This document shows, in pieces, positions 14,801-27,200 of a stretch of 64,000 bases of DNA. The position numbers and the translations under genes were made by a program. A model generated the notes under the pieces. The model did not search any database and was not told the origin of the DNA. It was given only the letters and a program-made list of their open reading frames with translations. The first letter of the stretch is position 1. Each line of letters begins with the position of its first letter. Origin of the DNA: Baylisascaris procyonis (lineage: Eukaryota > Nematoda > Chromadorea > Rhabditida > Ascarididae); the NCBI GenBank assembly GCA_037389465.1, contig JAZARR010000088.1, forward strand, positions 3,100,001-3,164,000, written 5' to 3'.

Positions 14801-16715
14801 AACAGTTGGACAAGTTACTCGAAGACGTACAGCAACAGATACATCAAATCGATCTGGAGAGTCCAAAACCTAATGCATCAATAGCTCCGGCAGCTCCACC
14901 TCCGCAGTAGTTTTTTTTTAAATAATTTTTTAAAAGATATATTGTTGTCATTCACTAAAATGAATGGTTGGGTATGAGATTGTTTTATGCGTAGTACGAT
15001 TCATACAATGTTTCTTCTGCAGAAATTCTCTCAGAAGTCGCTTTCGTTGGTTATCCTATGTTGATTTTGACGGCGATCTCTAGATATTATTTCTTCTTTA
15101 AAAGTTTGCACTCATGATAAATTCGAGCGAAATGGAGCAACAATTGTTTTCGAGTTTTTTTAATTTTCTATCTTTATTTAGAGCATATCGACCCCGTATT
15201 TAATTTTGCAAAGATATCATAATCATTCTTTGCTTAGATTTATCGTTGTCTAGCATCTTTCCGCCAACCACACAAAAGAAATTCATGAAAATTGATTATA
15301 AATATTGTTTCATGACTGATGAAAAATTTGTCGGCAGACGGGAACGAACCCGCGATCTCTCCAAGATCGTTTTTATACAAGTCCGTTCCCTCTATAGGGA
15401 TGTTTTCATCACTTATCAAACATTTGTTATTGTCTATATGTGAGTCAGACTAAAATATTTGTCTATAGAAATGCTCTTAACTCTAAAATTGGTTCTTGTT
15501 TTATATTGCCACTTGGCACCGTTTATGACCATTAAAGAAAATGATTTAAAAACTATACGCTAAATAAAACAATTTTTCGCGTATTTTATTTACGATAGAG
15601 AGAATAAAGCGGAATGGGTCAGTTGGTCATTTGGTCAGTTGGTCATTTCACTGAAATTGTATGTTGAGATATACAGCAGAATTTTTTTTTTTTTTGTCTC
15701 AGAGCCGACAATGAGGAGAACATCAAAAAGAGGAAGGGAGTTCAATGGAATGATGAACGAACCGCTGAAGAACATCGCGGAGACGGTGACGCAGTGTTGC
15801 TCTTCAACGATGATGAGATCCCTGAGCCAAGAGTGCAAGTAATTGCTTTTTAAATTTTTCTTCTAAATTTGAAGTGATTTGTTTCCTAATTTACTTGTTT
15901 TTTTTTTATAAACTTTGGCTCCTCCTTAAAATATTTTGATGATTTGTGATTTTAACGATTAGTGGTTTCTATTGTATCATTTGTTTTAAATGGCTGTTTT
16001 TATTGTTTTATATTCGCTAAAGTCATATAAAACAGTTATCCTATAATTTGCTTATGAAAGTGAGAAGGGGGGGGGGGGCGAAGGAGCTTGATAGATGCTA
16101 AGTCATTGCATCGTTAAACTTCTCATTCATTCTACTGTGTTGAGTATTGCTGATCAGGCGACGTTGACAGCCATCTGAATTATAGGTACTAGGAGCACAA
16201 GAAGTTTATCGTGATCCACGTCAACGCAGGTTGAATGAAATACAAGCAAAGCAAAATGCATCGCATCCACATGTATGTATTTCAGCTGTTTTTTTCCTGT
16301 TTTTTGTTTCTTAATGATTCCATTCAGTAGCTTTTAGCATACTTCAACTGCTGTATTTTTGCTCCAGGCTGAGTTTTTAAGGAATATTGTTTCGCTTCAG
16401 TTTTTAAAAGTTTCTATCCCAACAATGCAATTTTGAATTTTTGAATTCTCTGTGTTTATTGGTTTCTCATCTTGCATACAAAAACGATTCTATTTATTTC
16501 TCATGCAACATTTTGCTTCTGCTGCATTTTTTTTTAAACCATTGCATATTTACGTTGGATGGAAGTTTGTTAACTTACAGATTGATGGGGCGAACCTCGG
16601 TTTTCGCGACAAGATGAAACTCTTTGCCGAGCAACTCGGCGAAAAAACACCGAAATCGCGCTACAAGTCGTCATCGGCACAACGTGAAATCGAGCACTCA
16701 ATCGAATCCTCTTAA
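2314..16715 (+). CDS. afd-1: Afadin/canoe (AF-6), C-terminal 1024 residues, 5' truncated by window
   Basis: Afadin is a cytoplasmic scaffold of adherens junctions that links nectins and other receptors to F-actin. Exons (plus): 2314-2550, 3157-3231, 3692-3851, 4418-4592, 4789-4963, 5653-5848, 6930-6989, 7621-7742, 8249-8410, 8653-8730, 9658-9723, 10364-10437, 11157-11277, 11761-11836, 12241-12338, 12733-12879, 13250-13459, 13651-13803, 14304-14490, 14762-14906, 15703-15838, 16186-16272, 16581-16715 (stop TAA). All 22 junctions are GT-AG and phase-compatible, totalling 3075 nt. Landmarks matching my memory of animal afadins: FWMAN (exon 2), VNAALTIQLFSQLF (exon 4), LQLPFLLPEDGY (exon 6), a PDZ domain (residues about 457-548), VLGAQEVY..PRQRR (exon 22), and a basic/acidic C-terminal helix. 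The first exon enters in phase 0 without a start, so the RA and FHA domains are outside the window. Exon edges are inferred; the family call is strong. Confidence 0.93.
8653..11277 (+). other. afd-1: Afadin PDZ domain, split over four exons
   Basis: Exons 8653-8730, 9658-9723, 10364-10437 and 11157-11277 together encode one PDZ domain (visible residues about 457-548). The carboxylate-binding loop reads GIGLSIV (residues 471-477). It is followed by VGIYVKKVVDGSAA, DGRLEPGDQLLSVNGQSLVG and AAEMMSRSGPVV, the usual strand order of the afadin PDZ, which in other animals binds nectin C-termini. Introns of 927, 640 and 719 nt interrupt the domain at phases 0, 0 and 2. Confidence 0.95.
15317..15411 (-). 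ncRNA. Cloverleaf-like, B-box-bearing element (tRNA-like or SINE-like)
   Basis: Inside an afadin intron. A 9-bp closing stem (15317-15325 with 15403-15411) encloses three perfect hairpins: 15339-15342/15349-15352 (4 bp), 15353-15358/15364-15369 (6 bp) and 15387-15391/15396-15400 (5 bp). On the minus strand the last arm reads CGGGTTCGTTCCCG, close to a tRNA T-arm and Pol III B box (GGTTCGANTCC). No normal acceptor stem, anticodon arm or A box could be fitted, so it is not a standard tRNA gene. It could be a decayed tRNA, a tRNA-derived SINE or a small structured RNA. Confidence 0.35.
15617..15648. repeat. 2 x 16-bp tandem repeat
   Basis: Two exact copies of ggtcagttggtcattt lie about 55 bp before the exon at 15703. 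Each copy is itself two related 8-mers (ggtcagtt, ggtcattt). Confidence 0.8.
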
Positions 16716-17132
16716 CGGAGTTTATAGCCTCCTCGCTGTCTCACCAAGCCATGAGTTGTCTCATTCGATAGCTTCTTTTTTGTTTCCTCATCTTTCCTAT
16801 ATTTATTTTTTCTGTGTGGATGATGAAGCATGGAGACTTTCCTTTCGAAGAATCGGATTGGAGAGAGGGTAGGGAATATGAGCCTAGAGCCCTCGTAAAT
16901 GACTTATGCAAATCTAAGAAATTAATCGCTAGAATCGAAAGGCCGGAACGGCTGAAGCCCTACTGCCTATGCAAATAGTCCTGAAATGAGAGGGCTCGCC
17001 CGCAACCACCGCTTATTATCCGTTTTATGTGATTTTTAGTTATATAACATCTTTATTTATTTCACCTTGATTCACGATCCTTATGTATATATGGGGATAT
17101 ATTTGAGTAAAACAAACTCATCATTCTTTCTC

Positions 17133-17138
17133 AATAAA
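17133..17138 (+). terminator. Candidate afadin polyadenylation signal
   Basis: AATAAA about 420 nt past the afadin stop, the first canonical hexamer found on the plus strand after the gene. Inferred from position only. Confidence 0.5.
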
Positions 17139-18029
17139 CTTTAATCTTTTTAGTCCTAAGAGCGGTAACGATAGAATCTAGGAAATTGTATTTCAAAGAA
17201 GGTAACTTCTCAACGAAAGAAAGTATATTTATGAATGTTGTTAGTGGTATGGTTTTCTTAATTTCACGCCTTATGTAATTCTTCTTTGGTTGCTTCCGTT
17301 CAACATATTTTTCTCTCTTTTTCCTATATCTCTCGTTTCTTACGGGCTTAATCACTTCTGCTGTCTTATTTTCCCATTGATCTTTGTGGTATTGTGTTTA
17401 TTTCCGTCAAGTTTGTTCAATGTTCTATGCTCGTCGGCTATGTGCTTTTATTTTCTATGTGAATTAAGCAATTTCTTGACAGCATCTTTGATTTAAAAGG
17501 TATGTAAATGATTGAAGAGTTAAGTTCATCTAGACATCGCTGGGAATGTTTCTTCGTTGTCATCCACAATTTCCACCCGTAAAAAGTTTCGCCCACGCTG
17601 GTAAAGTTACCCGTACTGGTAAAATAGTAACCCCGCAGCTACTTGTCTGACAGAATATTGAAGTTCGCAAAAATTTTCTTCAACATGCAATAGTTAGATA
17701 ATGCCATGAATTGTTTTATACTTAACCGATTTTTTTTTTTTCGAATTATCACTGCGATGAGATTTCTCTTTGTTAGTTGCTTTTTCTTTTTAATGGGGCT
17801 GCTCGTATAACCGATATCCTCCACATTGGTTTATTACTCACTTTCTTTAATAGTTAAACGAGTTAATTTTTTTCGAACCTTGCATCTCACTCATCTTTTC
17901 TTTTCCCCTTTAAAAAGCTGGAACTGTGTTGTTTTCATGATTACCTCCCAAATGGTTTTTTCTTTGCTGATTTTTCATATGTTGCTGCATATTTTTGTGT
18001 CACCGTTTTCTTCTATCAGTGTTGGTTTG

Positions 18030-18200
<171 letters not shown>

Positions 18201-18280
18201 TTCAGTGTCCTTAAATTAAAGTGCCTTTTCTCCGTTATGTTGGCATTACGCAAAAACATTTTCATCTCACATCATGGAGA

Positions 18281-18801
18281 TTTCGCTTATCGATGCGTGT
18301 TTCACATTGCTTCACATCAATTTATGAGGCATTTCCTCGAATTTGATTGCTTTTTAGGTCTGTTTTTTTTTTCATACGACAGATATTTCAACATTATGTT
18401 AGCGATTGTTGGCTCTACTATTTTCCGTGCCTACCATATCATTAAAGGTATAAGATGTATGTTGATGTTTGGACGATGATGTGAGGTAAATATATCGCTT
18501 GGAAATGCCTTATTATGTGCTTTATATATTGCTCTTTATTCATGCCTTAAGTTAGCGTCCCATTTGTTTGTGTAGGACGCCGCTAATGCTTTTTATTTGA
18601 ATGTATTCTAGCTCTTCATCTCGTATTTCAATTAGCTTATCTGTGGTAAATTTCCGCCGTCACGTTATAAAAACTTGATTGTATGAATTACGTGTCTATG
18701 AAAATAAACCTGTCGGTGGTGATTGTGCTAAGTAGTCGTCTACTTTGGTTTCCGCTCAACGTGGCGTTTCAATAAGATGGGATTTTCGCTTATCGATGCG
18801 T
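18281..18801. repeat. Pair of identical 18-mers containing TATCGAT
   Basis: The word tttcgcttatcgatgcgt occurs at 18281-18298 and again at 18784-18801 in the same orientation, with similar flanks (gat before, tttc shortly after). Confidence 0.7.
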
Positions 18802-20059
18802 ATTTCTATGAGTTGTAACACGCATTCACTTATTATATGTCTCTGTTAAGCGATGCGAGGCGTTAACAGCCGATGGGGCAGTATTTTCATGCCTACTGTA
18901 AACAAAAAAAACCCTATAATGACGGTTGGCTAAGCTTTCAGTTACGCGACAAATACATCCGTGATGTTTTATTCTATTTAAAACTCTCATAGCAATAAAC
19001 TCATAAAAACAACAACCATAATAGTTTATGCATATATACATACAGTGAGTTAAAGCAACGATTAAAATGGCTTTTATGAGAAATTTTATACTCGAAAATT
19101 TTCATTGAATTTCTTTAAGTTACTAAAAAAATCTCTCTAACCATATAGCGATTTTTTAATGAATGAAATAAAAATCTTTAGCGAATATGTGAATCGTCAA
19201 AAATTCATTCTTAGATTAGCCATTCGAACCGTTGAAAAAGTAAGATGATACAAATGGCGTCTCTTTGAAAATAAAAAGAGAAACGCGACAATTCCTATAT
19301 GCAATCGATTTCAAATGTGCAAAATTCTCAAACGAAATTCGACGCAATATATAAGATTTCATGTGATATTTCAACTACGATACTAGAGAAGTAAGTTTTA
19401 GGCTTGACGATAATTTTCAGTAAGCAAAGTAGCGTCGCATTTCTATATCACTTTTGAAGTGATTGATTGCATAGAGTTTTAAAGATCACAGGTTAAGAGC
19501 AAAAGAGACGAAAGAACGTTAGAAAATGGGAAAAGAGAGAAAAAAAAAATGTTAGGGCAGCAATATCTATAAATTTAAATGGCACAACTTTAGCAAAAAT
19601 AACGCTCATATTTTATGGAGAATAATTGATTTCAAAAAAAAAAAAAGGACCAACTAAAATTTAGCGGCATAAAATTTGCAAACAAAATTTTGAAATGAAA
19701 TTTTAAACGAAACGAATTGCAAGGAGTGTATAAAATATTCGATGATTGCTTAAGCTAACTTTTAGCTGAGTGATGTGTTGCATTTTCGAAATTTGCACAT
19801 TAAAAATTTACCTGAGAGATGTGAAATATTTATCTATTTTGAATATTTTTAAGTTTAATGAGCGATTTGAATTAACTGAGAAAAAGAATGCAAAGAAAAA
19901 AAAGACGAAAACAAAGCCGTAAACAATTTAACGATAAGTAAATCGAAATGCTTATGGAATGAGCCGACGAGCATAAGCCACGCACCGAATGAATTTCATG
20001 AGTACAACGAGCACCTTAGTTAACAAATAATATTCCAATATTCCATCCAATTTAACTCA

Positions 20060-20083
20060 TTTATTTAATTTCTTGTTTTTATT
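20060..20083 (-). terminator. Candidate semaphorin polyadenylation signals
   Basis: TTTATT on the plus strand (AATAAA on the minus strand) at 20060-20065 and 20078-20083, about 360-380 nt past the semaphorin stop. Positional inference; AATAAA-like words are common in this AT-rich DNA. Confidence 0.35.
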
Positions 20084-20438
20084 CAATTTCCGCTTTGTTG
20101 TTTCCATCGAACATGATAGGCATCCTTTGAATTCTTATGATCGAGCAAAAATCTACAAAGGTGGTGGATGTCGCTGATTTTAAATGATTTTACTCTTTTA
20201 TAATAAATTAAAGCGAGAGTTTTTTCTAAAGTCTAAGAATGATGAATAGTCATTTTCGAGGTTTCCGAGATTTAAATCTACTCGGTGATGATATTAATAA
20301 TAGTTAAATTTCTCATCAAGGTGACTCTTAGTTGTTAATTTCTACTCTCAAAGAAGAAAGAATAACAGCTACAGATAAGTTGAAGCAGGTGGAAACATTT
20401 TATCACTAGCTTAATAGTTGGCAACAAACGAAAAGCAC

Positions 20439-20665
20439 CTATAGATACATTTGTTTAACCCGATAATCTTTTGGCAGCGTTGAAGTGCCCCACGCAACAC
20501 GACTTTGAGGTGTTCCCATCTCTTCCACCTGAAAGTATTGTAGACGATTATTGAAAGAAATACGTGCCATCATCTCTGATATTTTGCGTTTCTCTGAGGG
20601 TTTGCTCAATTAACGATTATACAGCAATGAAAAAGATGCATAATAGTATTCTCGTCTTACACTGT

Positions 20666-20708
<43 letters not shown>

Positions 20709-21240
20709 TTGTTTGTTTATTTATTTGCTTATTTAGTTATTTTTCGAATAAGACTTCTTTCTTGTTTTGTAAGAATTTCATCACGTAAATATGAGTTGTA
20801 GCAAAAACAACCTTCTAGCCAAACCGGAAACAATGGTCGCATATATCTAAAAGTGAGCATTAATAACTCGACGATGCCACAATGTCACATCTCCCTCCTA
20901 CAACAACAATTTTAAAAGAGACACATTTCGAGCACAACTTTAACCTGAAGTGAGATGGGTGATTGTGGACGTGGTACGAACGTGTTGAACTTAGGTGTCG
21001 ACTCATATGCGTTGATGAGACCACTAGGCATTGCACACGGTCGTACTAGTGGCGTTCCGCTGTAGACGGGTTGTGGCGTCGGCGAAGACAACGATCGGGC
21101 GCTACCTTTACTCTTCAGCGAGGGAACGCATCGGGAATAGAATGAACCGGCGAAGAAACCGATCACTATACTCAGAATACCGATCGTAGTACAAATGACG
21201 ATAACAGAAGCTTGCTCGCTAAGTGCCGATACAGTCGATT
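20439..21240 (-). other. smp-1: Semaphorin membrane segment and cytoplasmic tail (last two exons)
   Basis: Exon 21240-20945 encodes the juxtamembrane stalk, a hydrophobic helix (ASVIVICTTIGILSIVIGFF, about residues 593-612 of the model) and a Ser/Pro-rich tail. Exon 20528-20439 encodes 29 residues with TLPKDYRVKQMYL and the stop. Failing to splice the intron between them would replace this end with VKVVLEMCLF and a stop at 20912-20914. Confidence 0.88.
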
Positions 21241-24200
21241 CTGAAAATGAAATTTCATATGCCTTTTATCTGTCACAAACCCCGACTAAAGGTAATCGAA
21301 ACATGGAAAAAATTTTTTGACAAGAACATCTCTGCTTTTACAGTACTGCGAAAGAGATTAAAATACCATTAAATAAAGAGCGGTTAACTGCATCAATTTT
21401 TTGCTCTAATTCGTCTCATTACAATTTTGCCAAAAAAACGTCCAGTAAGCCAAAAGCTAGCTGAATTTTTATAAAATCAAATGCGCATATTTGTGGGGTG
21501 AGAGTGAAAACCAATAAATGAGATTTTCCTACTATGTGGATGTACAAATTTTTAATGGCAGTCGAATAGCGGATATTGCTTACGAACAGAATTCCCTAGA
21601 TTTTTTTTTAATGGAAACGATGGTTGGTTCTGTATATATCCTCGCAATAGCAATTTTCTCTCTATCTCCAAGAAATGTAAATTCATGAAATGAGCTGATT
21701 GTTTTCATAAAATTTTGACATTCAAAAATAGCGCAAGCGGAATGCAAATGAAAATTCATATTCGACCCATGAACTTATAATTTATTTCTACTTGTAATTT
21801 AAAATGGCTTTAACGATACAAAAGGTGATATTTTGTTCTAAGAACCATTACTTTCGAATAAACGAGTTCTAATTACTGAAAATCCCTAGAATCGCAAAAA
21901 CATTGATTAAAAAATGTCAATTAAAAAGTCAAAAATGGTTATGCGTTGATCAGATGCATTTCTAAAATATTATCACTATTGTATGTGAACTTTTCTAAAA
22001 TAGAACGTTTCTGTCTTATGCATTTGCGTCCTCTCTTACTTCGAATTCATTACCTTCATTTTCAAAAAAAAAAGTTTGACGTTTTTTCATCGTCGTCATT
22101 TCGTATAGCAGAACCGAAAATGCCACAAAGAGTTCGAAGATTGCAATTCACGGCGTAAAAATAGTGTAAGATTGGAGCGTAAAACGTAAAGTTGCGCAAA
22201 TCGTTTTAAACAAACTCAAAGCAAATCCACCGCTAAATGGACGCTTAATGTTAGCTGATTGGCCGATGTGGCACTTAACACCGCTGAAAAGAGTGATAAA
22301 GAGATGAACCAACCTGAAGAGATCTCAGATGAAGAAGTACCACCCGATGCGCACATCTCAACCGATTTCTCAGCGCAGCTGCAGTTGTTTGTCTTCGAAG
22401 TTAACGATAATGTCAACGGAACATCTATAAACAAAACATTTTTCAATTTTTACCGTCAAAATCTCTATATTATTCTATCAATGGAAGCATTTAGCCAATA
22501 AGAAAATTTCTATTTGCAAATAAGTAAATAACAACGAAACGCTTTTACTACAAAGTTTTATTAATGGATTTCCACTTGAATACAAAAAATTTATCCTTAA
22601 GCTATTTTATATTGGCAAATTTTCTCACTGCATAATGCAACATATTTATAACGAATAGGTTACATGAGCAATATAGATTTTTATATACATTGCGTTTCCT
22701 TATACGCATTTCTTCATTCACTCATAATTGAATAAGGACCACAATGACGACAAAACAACATTAAAATAACATATAACTGCATTAAAACAAAGTGATTTGT
22801 TCAATTTTAAATTCTTTCAAGCATTTAGTGTTAACAATATGGTATTACTTGTATATACCGCTAGTCAAACACTACTTAGCCTTCATCCAAGGTACATAGT
22901 AAAGTCATGTTCAACGATTTTTGGAAAAATTGGAGCACAATTTACTAACAATTTTGTCTTAGAATCACTTTTGAGATTTGTTGAATGTGGAATCATAACA
23001 TTTTTTTTATTTACTTGAGATTTTACATATATCATTGATTGAACAACTTAAGATCCATTTCATATTGGGCACGGAGTCGAGCACAAAACGTTGACAAAGC
23101 TCTCCTTTGAAATGCAGCGTTTAGAAGTTCATTATGGCGTTGAAAATTTCTTCGGAATTACTTAAATAAAATCTCATCGTGAAAGATTTTTCTTTTAACG
23201 TGAAACAAGCAAGAGTCATTCAACTCATATAAAACAAGTTTTTCTTGAGACTTTTTCAAAATAAAATTCATCAGTTGTTGTCTCTAGTTTTCATCGTTCA
23301 AAGTGCAAGAATTTGTCTTTTTTTTTTTTTGCAAAATTAGCGAGAAGATCCCAATTTTGAAAAGCAGTAAAATTATTCTTGCCAATTACCAGAATTTCTG
23401 GATATTTTCACCTGTTTGGCACTAACCAATATGCTCTGAACTAGTGGGAACGTCCACAAATTCTAGTAAGGTGCAAAAATCCATTCTTCAAGTTCTCAGA
23501 ATCCATATTTTTCCACCATAATCAACAAAAAAAAAGTTAACAAAAAATGGCGCCCCTTAAAAAGTTTAATGGGAAAACGATTGCAAAAATTCATTTCGAA
23601 AGTATCTTTAAGGCCCATTTGGTTTGCAAATGCTGAAAGACGAAGTCACGTTGATATGTGTTCGTGAATGGCAATTCGTAACGATTGCCTTGTGCTATGA
23701 ACGTATTTCTTTTTTAATTGTGGTATGATTTTTAGCGAAATCTGAAATTCATGTTCACATATTATAAATGAGAATGTCAAACGACGGCAACAATAGTATT
23801 CTTAAAAGCGTAGTCAATTTCTAAGGGTACGAAATAGAAACATGGATTAGGCACACTTTTAGCCTAGACATCTATCGCCTTGCTGCAAGAGTTTATCTGA
23901 GTTGAATTTGAAACAGAAAATGATTACCCTGATGGGAGAAACGTGGCTGATCCGCAATTGGTATTTCGCCTAAAGAATTTCCGAAGCGAAGCGGATCGGC
24001 ACAAAGTTGTGTGCCACGTCCTTCGACGATATCTTGCTCGAAATGACTACAAAATATGAGGACACATTTAACATATTGTCATTCTGTGTCACTATTGTTT
24101 GAAGCAAAGCAATAATAACAATTAAATAAACGCAAGGGATAATTATTTTTAGATAACAGCTGCAGAAAGAATTTCTGATTTTTGTGTTAACAGAAGCAGC

Positions 24201-27200
24201 CAGAAAAGAAATATGTTCGCATATATGATCTTATAAAACATTCATTTATAATTTGACTAATGCTTATAACATAAAACTAAGTACCAAACATTTAAGAGGT
24301 ACTTTTATTTGATAACACAAATAATATAAAGTATTTTCAAAAGGAACGCTCGTTGGTGAGGATTTCTCAATTTTATTATTAGTAATGAGCGATCCCAAAG
24401 AGTATTAATCGGATTAAACAATTCAAAGCGCCCATGAGTAGAAGAATCTGTAAATATTGTCGAAATTCCCATATACTAATGTTTACTTTTTTTCGTTGAA
24501 ATTGCGGAGATGAAAGGATGCGGTCCCTTTGTTGCGTATCACTCAGCTATTTAAGTGAATAACTAACATCGGCAATAATAAAGAGGAGAGAGCATAGTGT
24601 TTAATATGTATAGGGTGAAGTGAGAGAGAGAGAAAGAGAAAAAGGAAATGAAGCAACACAAAATGTACCCAGGTTGTTGGTCGATGTTCGTGCATTTGCC
24701 CCTTTCGATATCCCACGCACAATGCGGATCTCTTAGTGAAACACATTGTACACAAGATGCGAACATAGAGCACTTAGATGCAGGTACGCGCACAACACTT
24801 CGGTCGCTAACAACTATCAAGTAGTTCTGCGATGCACCACTATATAGTGACCCTCTCGGTTTACCTTCATACAGCATCATATTTCGAATCGGCTCCTTAA
24901 ACGGTATAAACCACTCAAATATCAATTAAAGAATTCAGTTAAAATACATCAGATACGAATTTATTATGCGTCTTCACAAATTCGACGCATTTCTCTTTGC
25001 CCGTTTATCCGGGTCAACGCTACGATTATAAAATTTAATCGGCTGATTCTACGCTACTGGACGATCGATCTCTTTCATCAACTTTCAATTCGTTCCATAA
25101 ACCTCTAAAGGATTTGTGGATGCTTAAGCGTGTTTAAAAATTTACATAAAGCGAATTTCGTGCAGAATACTTGCATAAGCGATAAACTCCGCTAAAATAC
25201 CTTATTGCTCATGTTTTATTATTTATTAGCAATTGAAGAAATCGACTGATCCAATCAAATGAGCGTAATCGAAGAGTGCATCTCGTGGCATTTCCATCAG
25301 CAAGCTTTCCTTCTCAGTTTTGGTCTTTTTTATATCGATAGATAACATTTTTGGCTAGGTAGCCGTATATCAGACAAGTGCAATACATGCAAACAACGTA
25401 TATCAGGTTTAGTTGAATGGAAAAACTAAACTTTCGATAGAATTCATCAGACAGCATGCCAATCAGCAATATAAAATTTTATAATTAATAAAAGATGCAC
25501 TGATTCCTTTTTAACAAACCACTAAACGAAACAATGACGAACATTTGTCACTCGTAGTGTGTAGATATGATATGAGGGATTTTCAGTCTTGGCTGCCGCA
25601 CCAGCGAGATTCACCAATTTGAACACATTGCCTCCGTTGGTACCAACGAATACCACATCATAGTAGCGACCATCCAATGCTCTCACCTATCAATGAAATT
25701 TTTTTTTAGATAAAGGGGAGTAGGTCTTTTTTTTATTTCGATAGAGAAGCAGCTTCAACATATCCGATTCATGAAATATTATATAGCACGCTTTTTTTCA
25801 AGCAAATAAACAATATCCATTTATATATTTCATTTCTTTGTTATTTAGAAGTTTTTTCTGTGTTTTTATTTAACATACCATTTAAAATAACTGATTTAAG
25901 ATAACAAAATACTAAGAAATAATAAATTGTATAAACATGTATTAAAAAAATTTTTTCTGCATTTTTATAAATGCAGCGTTATAGGAGAGAGAGAGCTCTA
26001 AAAGCAGTTTCGTATTTGTTACAAGCTTCTAGATAGGAAGCTTCACCAATGACCAGTTGTTTGTGATGATCGGTGGCCCGGCTTACTGACCAGTAAAATT
26101 TTTCTTCGAAAAAAGATGCTGCATATCCGAAATCATCAAGTCTACTGGTTACTAATGAAAAAAATATTTCGTTGGTGTTCATAGCAATCTCAAATGGATC
26201 TATATTAATCATCTCCAACTTCGGATACTCTCTTCGTATGCAAGAGAGGAAGGTGACTATAAGTAGCCAGAGAAGAGGAAACTAGGTGTATGCTAGGCAA
26301 AGGTAAAGAAAGGAAGTTACCTGTGCATCTACAGCTATTTGTGTGAAATGATCACTGCCCGAGTGAATTGATAGCGGTGCACCAAAGTAATTATGAACGG
26401 CGTCGTCGACAAGCGGACTTGAACGGACAAAGGCGACTGCTTCTTCACTTAAAGTACGTGAATCCTTCACACATGTTCCTGAAAAAAAGGAAACTCACTT
26501 TTACCATCTTTAACTTTTCATGATTTTGAAATTAACGCTAGTCAAAGAGTGCTCCTCCATGAATCTAATAATGCCTCAAAAACACATTTCATTTCTTCCG
26601 AACATTCCTCAAGTTTCACAATCTTAAAGCCAATAAGCAAAATGTAGATTATATAGATAGCTCCTATATACTTAGCACTGGGGTAAACAAGAATCTCTAT
26701 ATTGTTCTATAGTTGCATTAAGGTGCGCTGATCTGGAGCCAATCGCAAGAATATTACCATTAGGTGCGTATAGCACTGCATCTGAATGGATGAAGCAAGC
26801 GACGATTTTATTCCATCGACAGAGATTCTAATACCACTTATGGTTTCTCCAAAAATTACGCAAAAACTGTGAACTCGTAATATTTGCGTATTTTTTATCA
26901 CAATATTTTGAACAGAATTAAACCTGCTAAATTTAAAAGGACAATGGGCAAAAATGCCCGAACGACTTATTTCAGCGTACCTGGCCTATGTTTAGACAAA
27001 ATATCATCATGAGCGGGTGTCCATGGAGAGCGTGAATTAGCCTGACTACGATAGGAAGATTTCGAGAACACTTTCATGATTTGCGTCAGATCAAAAGCGC
27101 ATATCGCCGAAGCAGATACGCCGGCAAGTGGACTTCGGAAGACCGCGTAAACGAGACGAGCGTTCTCATCTTTCGCCGAATAGCGGCCCGAAACGGGTGG

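Larger units (their letters stand above)
14304..16715 (+). other. afd-1: Afadin C-terminal charged/coiled-coil exons
   Basis: Exons 19-23 encode a Glu/Arg/Leu-rich helix (about residues 799-836, with REELNARLDKLEAKG and NEFERRMYRSLVDELSR), a Pro/Gln linker, an acidic segment (ADNEENIKKRKGVQWNDE), VLGAQEVY, and the final FRDKMKLFAEQLG...REIEHSIESS. The last exon resembles the vertebrate FKERQRLFSQG...ENELN end, supporting 16713-16715 as the true stop. The C-terminal region in vertebrate afadin carries actin-binding activity; that role here is inferred. Confidence 0.85.
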
